Of a stretch of 64,000 bases of DNA, positions 12,842-25,406 are shown piece by piece. Made by a program: the position numbers and the translations under genes. The number at the start of each line of letters is the position of its first letter. The first letter of the stretch is position 1. The notes under the pieces were generated by a model. It did no database searches, was not told the origin of the DNA, and saw only the letters and a program-made list of their open reading frames with translations. The stretch is from Zeugodacus cucurbitae (taxonomy: Eukaryota; Arthropoda; Insecta; Diptera; Tephritidae). The stretch covers positions 186,001-250,000 of the forward strand of contig NC_071670.1 of NCBI RefSeq assembly GCF_028554725.1. The letters run 5' to 3'.

Positions 12842-12867
12842 AATATTTATTAAAGCATATATGTAAC

Positions 12868-12873
12868 AATAAA
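12868..12873 (+). terminator. Candidate Prp38B polyadenylation signal (AATAAA)
   Basis: AATAAA, 27 bases past the Prp38B stop; a second copy occurs about 25 bases further on (near 12895). A short 3' UTR is likely. Confidence 0.5.
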
Positions 12874-12899
12874 CACAGGCACAAAGGAAACCCGGAATA

Positions 12900-13648
12900 A
12901 AAAAGAAGTGGGAAATAATATGATTTTCCTATACCCTATAGCCCGAAAAACATTGCATATAACATTTCCATTTTATAAGCCATTGTTGAACTCAGGACGT
13001 CTGTTGTCTTATACTTTCTTTATATTGCATACAGCAAAAATATATGTTGGTTTAAATGTTACAATAGTTACTGAAATTGTTTTGCTTAATACTAAAGATG
13101 ATTTAATAAATACGTAAATAGCCCGATGAGGTAAATGCAATCATGTATGAAGATACTGCGTTTTAATAATATATTTGAATCGGGATTATATAAATATTTG
13201 GTACATTTCGTATCGATATTACGATATGTCACAATTATTGACTATAATTATTGGTTTTTAGTTATACATATGTCAGTGCCACAGTTGGCCATAACAAAAT
13301 ACAATTACCTATACGGAACTTGTCGAACAATGTTTGTACAATAATGCCTTCAATTGAAGAAATATGACGCGCATTATACATAGTTTCATTGCTCCAATGT
13401 ATTAGTTGAGTAAATGTAAAATATTATATATTTACATTATCTTATTCCTATATACATATATTTTTTTATTCTTATTTTATGTGGAAATTCACTTAACATA
13501 CATACATACATACATACAAAAACACACACAAAACATTTGGAAAATTACCTAAGAGCATAACGTATTATAAATCTAAATAACATATTATAAATAATATGAA
13601 CATCAGTAATTCTCTAGCATTTGACGTCTATCTATTATTTATTTTCAG
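12900..13648. other. Spacer between Prp38B and the orphan exons
   Basis: AT-rich spacer with an (ACAT)n run at 13497-13517. Small ORFs here show no splice structure or recognisable content. It is presumably 3' flank, or an intron of the gene containing the exons at 13649 and 14190. Confidence 0.45.
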
Positions 13649-14290
13649 TTCAAGTTGATGAATCACCGTTTACCGAATCCGATTTACTTAACAAGGTGTG
13701 GATAGAAGCAAGTACGTACAAATGTGTTACATATACAGATTATGTTTAATTTTAATTAAAATACAAATTTCACGAAATTATACAAATTTTTTCTATTACT
13801 TATACTTACGTATTTCGAGTTAATCCATACACATGCGATGGCGCTAAAATTGTATTGTATTTATTAATTGTATTATTGTTAAATGATCGTTGTTTGGCTA
13901 CCTTCTCAATTAACTCTCTCAACAGTTTTTATGCATAATTTACAAATATCTTATATACCCCTATATATTTTTTATGAGATACATACTTTATTTTCTTTTT
14001 AATATTAAATATTAATTGGTAAACGGAAATTGCATCAGAACACTTCTGTAAGATCACTTCTGTAATATTAGCATAAATGTTGTATGTATGTACATTCTAT
14101 GATATTAGTGAACAAAGTTAGATTGCATGCATGTGCATGTCATATAATGTATTACATTACATACATATGTATGCTTTCTATAAATTCAGCTGCCGACAAA
14201 GGTGTGATTCCATGTGATAAGCGCGTAGAGGAACGCGCAAACAATATTGGGAGCGTTTTGTTTGACGATGTGTTTACACAGCTCGGATAA
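13649..14290 (+). CDS. Two orphan terminal exons of an unrecognised small protein downstream of Prp38B
   Basis: Exon A is 13649-13711 (acceptor TTTTCAG|TTCAAG, donor GCAA|GTACGT). Exon B is 14190-14290 (acceptor AATTCAG|CTGCC, stop TAA 14288-14290). Only one frame is open through exon A, and it continues across the junction (GCA A|CT) into exon B. The result is QVDESPFTESDLLNKVWIEA followed by TADKGVIPCDKRVEERANN and IGSVLFDDVFTQLG. The sequence is hydrophilic, with an acidic/amphipathic start, a single Cys and no membrane segment. The start exon must end in phase 1: both 11159-11168 (giving MDEV-) and 10704-10725 (giving MLTEMFDV-) fit, so a gene containing Prp38B within its intron, or sharing its first exon, is possible. 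I do not recognise the protein. The splice signals and clean frame argue for a real gene. Confidence 0.55.
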
Positions 14291-17200
14291 TTCTATTTAT
14301 TTGTTTTTAAAATACTATATTTAAAGAAATGTTATACATATGTTCATATTTATGTATACCAGCGTATTATATGCATATGTATATAAAAGGGTTAGGCCAG
14401 ACTTTAAAGTTAATTTTTTTCCTGCATCAATCGGTTTTCTTTAGTTTTCGCAAGGGTGCTTGGTAAAAATATAAATGGTATTCGGAGCCGATATCACAGA
14501 AATAAATTGTAATCGTACACACATTTTTGCATATGGATCAACACCGTACCAGATTTCCCATAAGAGCATACGCCTTATGTTGCGTACGTTATAAATGATT
14601 CCTCTGTAACCCCTTCACTCATTTATGTACATACATACTACATACATAATAGAATTGTTAAGGGTTTTAAAGTGATTGCCTCTTCTTTGTAAGTGCGAAA
14701 AATGATGTGTCAGTCGCACCTATGCATTATATTTTGTAACAAGATGTTATTTTTTTGAAGCACAATTAAATGCGCATCACTTGTTTTCTGAGGTTGCGAA
14801 ATTACGACTATGATCCCTTCCTCAATTGAATACCTATACCTATCTGTATGTACATATACCCGTTGGTTTGTACGCTGAAGAAAGACGTCTTACAGAAGAT
14901 CGAAGGATAGGATTGTAGAAATTGTTATATTTGGTATGCAAAATTTGCATTTGTGTGCGAAACTGTGTAATGATACTTTCTCTCACCCTATACATATACG
15001 TCTGTTTATAGTACATATGTACATACATGTACAGAAAGTGTTTGCATGGAATCTTACGTATACCCTTTAGTTTTCTAAAGTTTCATTTTCGAATTGAAAA
15101 TTGTCTCCTGCAAAAATTGCAATATCATATTTTATATAAGCGGTTGTCGCTTGAGTGGTTCATGTTCCCTCAAGTGGTATGTAAAGCATCGCATACAAGC
15201 ACGATCAGTTTTTAATATCCGTGTGACATTTAAATATCCATCGCCCCGGTGATTTTAATTGCACTTCAATTATTTTGTTGAAATCTAGTAAAATAAATAT
15301 GTAAGTACACAAGTGGTATTGGTGGTTATTTATTTTATTGTCACCTAACATTTGATGTGAATTCGCCAACAGCATCATTAACGATAGAACAGCGACATAT
15401 ATACATAAATGTCAGTATAAGTATGTTATCCTAAACTAACAAAGCGCTTTTGCGAGTAACCCTTGGCGAACTAAGCGGACAGTGGACGTGAACATATGTA
15501 CCTACATACATATGTATGTATGTCTGCAAATGCGGTCAACTTTTTTGCAATATTCGTCTACTATTAACAAGAAAAACACAACATAGTTATGATCGATTGA
15601 TCACTGAAAAGTAATATTACTTAAATCATAACTTACTATATATATTTTGAGGTTTAGTCGGTGACAAAATAAACCAAGAAAAACATTTGTGCTTGTTCAT
15701 TGCACATACATATGTATGTATATTTCCCTATGCGAAGGCGCTAAATTTCAAGATTTTATGTGTCGGCTCATCGGCGTTCATCTGTTTTGCTGTGCAAACA
15801 GAGTCGGTCCAATATTGAACGACAAACAATTTTTAGGCTCAAGTTGTGTTGAATAATGTGTGATTGTGTTGGTATTTAATGACTTTAAGGTGGTTTTATC
15901 AGATATAGTGAACATTATAATATTTCTAACATTAGTGGCAAGCTAATGTCCTTAGTCCTTTTCAATTATCATTACACTATTTAAGATCTTTTAAAACAAT
16001 TTCAATTATATAATTTCAGTACATAACCGCACGCAAATGTACAGATCATTAATCATAGGTGAGCCCATGCAACCGCAACCCATCCTATACTCATATAAAG
16101 TAAATTGTTGTGTGCGGTGGTTGTGTGGCCGCAGTTTTTATTTTATTACTGTACTTAGGTACTTTGCAGTTGAAATTCCACTCTTAGAATTCATATTGCA
16201 ATGTGTCCAATATTTTGACATTTGTAGCGTTGACAGCGCGATAAACTGTCACATAATCGGGTTGACTTTAAAGCAATATACACATACAGAAATGAACGCA
16301 GCATGTAGAATTGGTTAAAGTACGTTTTTATCTGCCAACACAATCAGTGGGCGGTTAGCATAGCGGCATGCCAGAAAAAACAGTAAACCACACAATTAAA
16401 GCACATGCTCGTACATATGTATGTATGTATGTTGGACTGCATTATTACTGGAACGTGTTAGAATACAGTTCAGTTATTAATGACCAAAACAAAAGGATCG
16501 AGACCCCCGACGCAGCTGACGATGTCGCACATTAGTCAGAGATGCAGCCAACAGCCGGCGGCCCGTGGTATTTCCTTGCCACGCGTAGAGCACATTAACT
16601 TGTAGCCGATATGATCTTAGCAGTTAGATTATGTCGTTTGACCGGATGTTGACTATTGCAGCATGATGCAATTTTTTTATCACCTGACAAACTATATAGC
16701 ACGACAATACGGTCTCGTGTGCAGTTTGAGTACACTATATACATACATACATATATATAAGTAGGTAAATAAGTGACGTTTACAGCGGTGGCACAGAAAT
16801 GTTCCGAATATGTACAAACTTACGTATGTATATCTACAATCAACTTTAGTTGTATGGTTTTAGGACAAATCGGTTTAAGTACACGTGTTTGGTATACCTT
16901 CCATAAATATGAATGAATATTTAAAGCAAGTTAAGAAGGTGCGTGTACACAACAGTTCAAAATACAGAAGACCTATATATACCTTTGCGAAATCCACCAG
17001 ATCAGCACACCACTGTAATATTCAAGAAGTTTTCGATAAGTCGTTGCGTTTCTTTTACTTCCAAATTACTTTATCCTATACCGTTTAGCACTTACCCATT
17101 CAAGTATGTAACTACATTTGTTGTGCTCCCTTTACGATTCGAAATGGTCAAATAGGAGACTAAACGTTTCCAATTATTCCTGTAAACAGACACGGCACAT

Positions 17201-20200
17201 GCCGAATTGCCTATTCTTCCTAACGCACTCTCTGCTCTATGCTTGACCATATGGTAGCGAGGAAAATCCTTCGCTTCGGTTCATACATACATATGTACAT
17301 ATGTCCTGCACGGTTCAGCTGGTTGAAATTCATAAAATATGCAAGTTTCACGCTTCGTCGCAACTGCCGACACAATTTCCATTCAACATGCTGATGTTTT
17401 GGCAGTAAACAGTAGAATATTGTAGAAAGAGACCCAAATGTGTTGGTTCAACCTTTTTCGGGCACATTTATGCAATAAGTGTAAAAATATATGTATGTAT
17501 ATATTTATATGCAAATATCCAGATGCATATAATGAGTTTAAACTAGAAGAGAAGATAAGAGGTTTTGGAGGAGATTGTAGTTAGACGAACCAGTTGCATG
17601 AAAATGAGAAGAACCAGAATACCATACCAGCAAATTTCGAATGTAATGGAGGAAATTTTACAATGTTATTGATTATTTGTGAATTCTCTCAATGGGATCC
17701 TTCAAAGTGCGTACACATTAAATGCACATATATTTATGTACATACATACTCATTTTCTTATTTATAAGAGCCTAAGTAAGCTGACAGCCAATAAATGGTA
17801 TACATTTTGTATTTCTTACATATCACCTGCTATTATAGCTATTACAGCCTTTACTGGGGTAACTGTGCTGTCTGCAGGATAATGCTAACGGCCGATCGTG
17901 ATGCCCAACCAATCTACCGTCGCCCGCACCTACCTGTTAACGTTTTGATAAGAAATCAATAGGGAAAGACACGTTCAAACATATAACCGAAATATAATTG
18001 CAAGTATTTTGGACAAAGGAATAAGTAAAAGTGAGGCTCCTACTTATGTCTGTCTGTATACTTATGTATGTATATACTATAAAAGAACCTGGCGGCATGG
18101 GGTCCGCCAGTACAGGTGCATCAATAAAGAAATGTCTAGATCCGATCAATGTTAACTAAGTCACTCGTATATATGCGCGTCTATGTGTGAGGAATTGAAT
18201 ATTTACATAAAAGGCGCGCACGCGCGTATAATCTCAGTATGAGCCAGTATGCCTTGGATGGGCAGATGTTTTTAGTAGGTAGAAACTCCAATTGAAATAA
18301 TGAATTGAAATATTCGAAGTTGTTGTGTTATTCTCAAACATGCAGTAATTTTCAAACGTACATATGTATGAATATGTGTGGAAGGACAAGGTAAACAGAA
18401 GTAAGCGTTGGTTATGTATTTGTTTCTTTGTTTGTGTCCTCAGATTCGCACTTGCATATTGTTAATTGGTATTTGCTTGCTTTTCATGCAGCAGGCAAAT
18501 CAGCACGTGCTGTTGATCAACTTAATTTGCAGATCGTCCTTGGTGCCTGGTCGATTTCGGAGTATGCAAGTCATTTGTAACATTCTCTCTGAGAGAATGC
18601 GTCGAATTAGGCAAACTCGGGATTTCACGTTTGTATCTGCCACGCGAATTTTAGATACATACCAACATCAGATATAAAATAGCTGTGCATTAATGATGTG
18701 TTGCACATGTCCTCTCATTATTTGTGAATTCTTTGATTAGAGTTCCAAACTCTAAACATTGATTATATTGATGTATGTACATATATGTCACTTTATTCGA
18801 ATGTTCGCAGAATAGTCATTGAGGCGGGCGATAACAATAGCTACATTAACGGACACACGCACTGTTTTAGCGCAGGCACTCATATCACACAAATCAACTC
18901 CTGAGGAACCCCTATTGATTATCGAATATGATTTTATGATTTGATTAAGCCCTATAAGCGGAATATATTCAGTATATCTAACGGTAGGAGCGCTGTTTAA
19001 TTTAATTAATGACTTCATCAAAAATGTATAAAATGATCGAGCAATTAGTAAGAGGTTCTGAGTACTGTAAGTAAATTCACTCTAAAACGCTGGAATGTGC
19101 TGACAACGCTATGTGATGCATTTGATATGTCTCTTATTTTACCAATAAAAACTATCCTCTGGTGAAAATTATAAACCTTTCATACAATAGTACCTCGTGA
19201 CGGGTTTTTTTCAAAATATTCACATATAGTTTCGGAATTTTCTATCTTCTGCTTTACTTCTTTCAAACTAGCTTTATCGCCTCAAAAGCCTCACGTCTCT
19301 TAGTATTTTTTCTGTTTTTACTTTACTGATCCATTGACAACTATATTTAGATACACTTGCATCAACTGTCACAACTACTATAAATTCTGCACTGTCCCTT
19401 GTTTTCCATTAAAATTAATATTTGCCACAGTATTTCCTAGAAGTAGGCACAGAAGATCCTCTCCTGGCGCAAAGATCACTCTTACATACATATTGCTAAG
19501 TTACATATTTCTAGATATTAATATTGATTTAGTATCTATGGCTAAACAGGGTAAGGCCCTGATTCCTATGATTTGAATTTATGTGCTCAACTGACTATAC
19601 ATACAATTTCCCCCTTCATTACGCATAATTTCCAAGTTGTAAACAAACAAGGACAGATTGATGAATTTTCTCATGTAAGGTTTAATTTTCCGGTTACGGG
19701 AAAGCGCCCACATCACCTTGACTGCCTAGACTGCTTTACTTGTTTCCTGTCCACGCTGTTTTGTTTATAGTTGGTCATCTACATATAAATATATATGTAT
19801 GTATGTATATTTTCGCCAAGTCATGCATGAATAGTTGTAAAGAAAGTGACATGAAGCGAGACATGCAATCATTGTTTTCACGCGGATTTTGTAGTCACTG
19901 GTCAATTAAATGAACGCGCATAAGAAAGGGCGTGCAAATCAAAACATTTGGAAGGCCAGTAAGAAGACACCCCATCGCTGCGTGTCCCATGGTCATTAAC
20001 CGCAATCTGAGAAATCTATTATGAAAAGCTTGAGGAGGGGTGCTTTTTAAATTTAATTTATACCCGACACCGGAGATATCTTTGAAAACAATTAAGATTG
20101 TATTGATCGCGGTGTTGCCTACTGATGCGCTTCTAATATGACGTAAATTATTAGTTGCCGCGTGACAGAGGTCAGTTAGAAAAACCATTAATTTTACAGT

Positions 20201-21852
20201 TGCTCTCCGCAAAATGTACTGCCCAACTCTTTAACTAACTTTCTAATTTATTTATTTATTTTTCGCGTTGAGTATGAATTATGTTTACATTACACAGTGT
20301 GCATAAGCAAATGACTCGCAACTTTGATTCAATTAATTTGGTAGGCGATGTAAATTCCAAAGATCAGAAATAAGAATTCAAGCTGAAGCCAATTGTCCTG
20401 AAATTCCTTCAGTGCAAACTGTTCACTTTTTGGCTTCTTCATTCTCGATTAGACGATTGCGAACGACACTGTTTGTTGAGCGGGCTTTAATGCCACTAAT
20501 TAAGCAGATATGCATGTGAAAATCTGTCATATGACTTCCTTATATATATACATATAGATATGTAAATGGCTGTTGAAAACAACTTTTTACTTCGGCGCTG
20601 TGATTGATCCCGTTTGAGAATTATGTCTGTTTAAGTTTGTTGTGCCTTCTCGGCGCACATAAAAATGCAAAAATTGTACCTTTTTATTTAAATTTAATTG
20701 CAGCAACAAGATTACCTAACTCATTAGGTGTCGCATGAACGATCGAGTTTTTTATAGTTGTCGGTTGCCTTGCGAGACGCAAGGACATTGCTCGTCCCAT
20801 GTGGGAATCTTCTAGTCATACTCGTATGAAAACTTTGACGAAGGGCTGTGGCATCTGCATGCATGTTGCGCTGTTTTCATAGTTTTTATGTTTACAGACA
20901 TATGCACGTAATTTACATTTAACCCTCTTTTAAGACATTTTTTGATATCGCAAAGGAGAACGAGACACAGTCATCCGGACATGGGGCGAATGTCCGTCCG
21001 CTGGGCTACATTGAGCAAGATTGACATCTTTCGTAACACCGAAATTGATTAAATTAAAAACGGTACAAAACACACTAGCAGAGGAAAACTAATAGTAGCA
21101 CAGGCCGAGTATACGGACGATCATGAATTATGAAGATTATGGATAGCTACATAGTTGGTTGGGAACAAGGAATTGACAGGCAAGACTCGTGATGCCGTAG
21201 GATTTAGCAGAAACATAATAATTTGCATAATAAATTAACAAAAATGACAGGATTTACATACATATGTATATAGTAAATGGGAAGAAATTCAGTAAGGTTT
21301 TTGGGAAACCATAGAACGTGCGCGTATCCTTAAAGCATAATTGTAGGACTGGTAGTTGAGTAATTACCACGTTTGCAGGCGCGTAATATTGGCGCGCATT
21401 TACTCACACTGCTGCTCACTGCCAAAACGACGAATCATCATCCAGATTTAGAGAACAATGTATACTTTTATCCAACATTTGCTCCAGATGCCTTTTTGCG
21501 TTGTTACAAAATCCATTAATGTTCTGGTTTATTGTGCATGATACAAATACAACGATTCAAGGAGTAACATATCAAAAGAGCAACAATGACGGCAAGCAAC
21601 AATGACCCGCCAGTAGGAGCCAGCAAAGGAGCACTGTGCTGTTTGGGTAAAGAAAAAAGAAGAAACGGAAGCAAAATATGTGATGTTACTGGTGATGAAA
21701 AGTATGGGCCGTTTAAGAAACTAAGTATAAGTATCAGTTTCCGCGACTTACAACCATATAAGTACATATATGTATATATATTTGTTTTTCGCCGGATATG
21801 CTGCAGAATGTAACAATATCACAGTGATTAATCAAACTATTCTTCTTTACCC

Positions 21853-21880
21853 ACATACATACATACATACATACATACAT
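21853..21880. repeat. (ACAT)7 microsatellite
   Basis: Seven uninterrupted ACAT units, continuing after one change into ACAT-like sequence. It is the longest pure tetranucleotide array noticed in the window. Confidence 0.9.
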
Positions 21881-23962
21881 AAGTACATACGTTTATGCGT
21901 TATCCTACATGTGTGAATGTGTCTTAAGTGTTTGTGAAAAATGAGAGATGCTGCTTCAAAGAATCATTATATCACGTTGAGTGCTTTTCGGAACATTTTA
22001 CTTTCATAAAAGAATATGTGTGATTTACACATGCCAGCAAAAGATTAGAAGCGATCGATCAATTGTTGTGCGGAGAAAAATGTCGCTGCTGATGCAGACG
22101 TTGCAAGTGTGAAATGCGCTCTGATTTCTGATTGATTGCGAGCAAATGCATAGACAATCCTTCTACTGTCCTTCTACAATTAAAACACATCAGCAGCACG
22201 CAAAATGCTAAATCAATAATTCGATATGCTAAATTTATTTTCTTTCTCAATACTACATACATGTTCATATGTACTCTATGTACATATGTCATATTTATTT
22301 GTTGTTGCCAACTATTAAAGAGCGATTGCGGGCGGACAATTTTAAGTAGCGACAATAGCATAGCTCCACTCCACTCAAACGATGGACTAGAGTGCAGGAA
22401 AATAACGGTTCAATGAATAATAGCAAGCAATACTTGAAACGAATGCATACCGGTGGTTACGATATGAGTATGTATATACAAATGTACATATATGACGGCG
22501 TCACAACCCATTAAATGTATTTCAGGCAATTTACTTATGCACAACAAAGGTTATTGCAGAAAGAAACAGAGTGCTTCAGTAGTAATGCAATTTGTGCGGG
22601 CATCGCCAACGCAAACGCCCGCCTCGATTGCTACATATATGTATGTTCAGCCTGCTCTTGACTCGTGCCGCTACTAGTGACAGATGTCAGTTGTACAAAC
22701 GCGTACTTCGCCGTTTCCGTAGCTGGCATATGTCGCCAAATTAACAGCCTGCCAATTTTTGGCGGTAAATTATGCATGCATATGTACGAGTATGTGACTA
22801 ACACACACGCGTCTCGCAGATATATTCGTATAAGTATCAAGAAGTCTCTACGCATGTGCTGCCATCCTATGTTACTGCATTGTCTGGGTATTATTCAAGG
22901 TACGTAATCCTTGAAAGTATGCATGGACGTCAGCTCACGTTTACGTGATTCACTTAGTACGCACAGGCATTCATTCATATGATTCTTGTGTTTGTATGTG
23001 TCACTATACCGGTATAGGCTTTGACACAATCTCAGTCACATATTCTTGTTTAAACCAGAGCAGCTGCAGTAAGCAAAAGCTATTGAAATGACAATAAGAC
23101 GCTCAACAACTTAGTATATCTACGAAAAGGGTATGTACGAGTAAAAGATTCGAAGCAATTGCTATTGCATTGTGAGTATTTATATTGTGCTAAATAATTG
23201 ATTAGGCGACAAACAGTATACAATTCGTATGTGTACACATATAGCGCAGTGGAAATAGTTTGACTCTTAAGATATTTCACACATGTAAGCATTAGGTACA
23301 CTTTAACAACAATTTTAACGGAACATTATGTACTTATTATTTTAGTATATGGGAAAAATACATATGCACTTCTAGTGGAATAAGTATGTTTGCATATACT
23401 CGCAGCAGGTACTTTTCTTCTTACTAAAAAGCAAGAGTTTTTCAGTGTACTTGACTTGGCAGTGTCTTGACCGAACGGAAACGGTGTTGAATACCATAAC
23501 GGCAGCTGTTTGTCGATGACGTTAGTCTTGCGAAATACACATGTTTCCCAGGCCCAGATAGATATGCGTCTGGTTTAATCACCGACGTCGGCGTATTTGC
23601 TGGTAATTTCCATATGACACCACCCGGGGTCCAATTTCAAATGTCTTTTCTGTGAATTTACGCATAATTTAGTCATGGTTTGTGATCACTTGTGAACACT
23701 TTACCCGCAGAATGTTATGTCGACTTTACGGAACTACCCCGCGTAAAGTGTTTATACGAGTAAGTGGCAGTGTGTTTGCATAGGTCGTAATATGCTTACG
23801 AAATCGCATAAATTATTTTTGTAAGCGGGGGTACAAACTATTTTTACAAGTATAGTGGTCAATATTATATAAGTACTATCATCTACCGGTAGTTGCTTCC
23901 TATTCTGCACACCGCCCGTGGAAACATTAAAACATATTAGCTACAAAATATTGTTGTACGAT

Positions 23963-23968
23963 TTTATT
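23963..23968 (-). terminator. Candidate polyadenylation signal for the KEN-box gene
   Basis: AATAAA on the minus strand about 95 bases past the stop at 24063, a normal distance for a short fly 3' UTR. Confidence 0.4.
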
Positions 23969-24062
23969 TGGCTGTAGATTGTAAAATATATGATATGAAG
24001 TAATAAACAGGTTATGCAACAAATTATATTAACGAACATTTCTAAAACATATAAAGTGTATA

Positions 24063-25406
24063 CTACACGATTGAAGTTTGATTTGAAAAGCTGAGACGCC
24101 GTTTTGTAGAATCCAAGGCACGGAGTTCAGAGTTCGCCAGCGAGCCAACGATCGGTAAGCAATTACTCTCTATCGTGACGGAGTTCTCATCCAGTTCGCT
24201 AAAGGAATTGTGTCCACTATCAGGGCTTGAATTGTCAATCCTTTGTTTGCAATTGAGCTCGCCCGAACCTGTCACTTGTTTGTTTGTCAGTGTTGACCCT
24301 GCTATTTTAAGTGCATTGTGTTTTACGTTTTCTTTAGACGTTTTCCTCTTTCTACGCACCGCTCGTTGTCGGCGCAAGTGAAAAATGTTACGTTTACTTG
24401 TTCGTCTTGGAGATCGCACTTCTCGCTCGCTGTATATTGAAGCTGACGCAACACTAGCTGGTAGAGAACGTCTCTTTTTACGTATTGTCTGTAATAGCGT
24501 TTCACCATTTTGTGACTCCATCCAAAATTCACTTAAATCGTTGGCTGGATCTTCTGCTGGTGTATATGTGGGCGACATTACACACTGCTGCTGGTTACTT
24601 GATTGTCTCGCAAACTTCATAGGTTTCTTTTCCTTTCTGGTGCTCTCCAGAATCGCATCTATCATGCGTTCTAGCGTTTGATCACCCATTTTGGAGGAGC
24701 TCAACGATGCAGTATCATCTCGTACACTATTCAAAGAACGCCGCATATTTCTTTGACATTGAAAAGTGGAATTAGTTGCGTTAAAGGATGGTTGGATTTG
24801 TATTAGAGTTTCATCATTTTTGTTATGTGGCAGATATCGGGGTTTGTCAAAGTATGTATCAGCAATACCCAGGCCGCGTAACGCCAGAATCGGTCCGGGA
24901 ACTGGGCCACATGGAGAGTATTCTACTTCGAGGGTAGGCAGTGTAGTAGCATAATTGACAGGATTGTTGTTTTTTAGTATATTACTATCTAAACTCTGAC
25001 TTGGTGTGTTGAGCAGTGATAAGATTGAGTTTAGTGGGTTATTGGAGACGGCGTTATCATACGGCGTTATGTTGGATAAGTCTTTGAAGCTGTTTAGTCG
25101 ACGTAATGCACCGTTTCTGTTATGTGTCTTTAAGTTCGACTGAAGAGGAGTCGATGTCACTTGATTTTCTTTGTCCAACCAGTTTTGTAAACGACGGGAG
25201 AGGTAAATATCAGAAGGTTTCCGCTTCAACCGCTGACGCTTAGCGGAAAGGGTCTGAGTTTGTGTGGAAATGATTTCATTTGGAGTGTTCAGTTTTCCTG
25301 GCGATGAGGCGCTTAAAGTTTTGAGCTGCAAAATTTCGGTATCTGCTTTAGAGTCCTCCACTGTTAGATAGGAGACTCGCGGTGTGTTAACTGCCCACTT
25401 AAGCAT
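24063..25406 (-). CDS. Unrecognised 447-aa protein with KEN box and multiple S/T-P sites; possible cell-cycle substrate
   Basis: One uninterrupted exon from ATG 25406 to the stop at 24063. At 447 codons in AT-rich DNA, with high local GC, it is certainly a real gene. I do not recognise the family. The start MLKWAVNTPRVSYLTVED carries a T-P site at residue 8. Further S/T-P sites lie near 35, 41, 86, 114 and 134, and around MSPTYTPAED. A KEN sequence sits at 79-81 in NWLDKENQV. There are strongly basic stretches (AKRQRLKRKPS; RRQRAVRRKRKTSKEN), likely nuclear localisation signals, and Ser-rich patches near the C-terminus (SSPDSGHNSFSEL). No membrane segment or catalytic motif is visible. Inference only: a nuclear protein phosphorylated by CDKs and perhaps degraded by APC/C. 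The opposite-strand ORFs are shadows. Confidence 0.88.
   Translation of the reverse strand: MLKWAVNTPRVSYLTVEDSKADTEILQLKTLSASSPGKLNTPNEIISTQTQTLSAKRQRLKRKPSDIYLSRRLQNWLDKENQVTSTPLQSNLKTHNRNGALRRLNSFKDLSNITPYDNAVSNNPLNSILSLLNTPSQSLDSNILKNNNPVNYATTLPTLEVEYSPCGPVPGPILALRGLGIADTYFDKPRYLPHNKNDETLIQIQPSFNATNSTFQCQRNMRRSLNSVRDDTASLSSSKMGDQTLERMIDAILESTRKEKKPMKFARQSSNQQQCVMSPTYTPAEDPANDLSEFWMESQNGETLLQTIRKKRRSLPASVASASIYSEREVRSPRRTSKRNIFHLRRQRAVRRKRKTSKENVKHNALKIAGSTLTNKQVTGSGELNCKQRIDNSSPDSGHNSFSELDENSVTIESNCLPIVGSLANSELRALDSTKRRLSFSNQTSIV

Larger units (their letters stand above)
14291..24062. other. Non-coding desert of ~9.8 kb rich in CATATG palindromes and ACAT runs
   Basis: No ORF here has recognisable domains, sensible splice partners or a coding-like length. 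The sequence is studded with palindromes of the form ACATACATATGTATGT (for example near 15502, 15708, 16412, 17284, 18358 and 21261), with frequent TACTCGTA/TACGAG words. The region may hold regulatory DNA or non-coding RNAs; none can be called from sequence alone. Confidence 0.5.

Noticed and set aside
12480..12866. 128-codon plus-strand frame overlapping the Prp38B last exon
   Set aside because: It is the +1 shadow of the Arg/Ser repeat coding sequence; the repeats keep alternative frames open.
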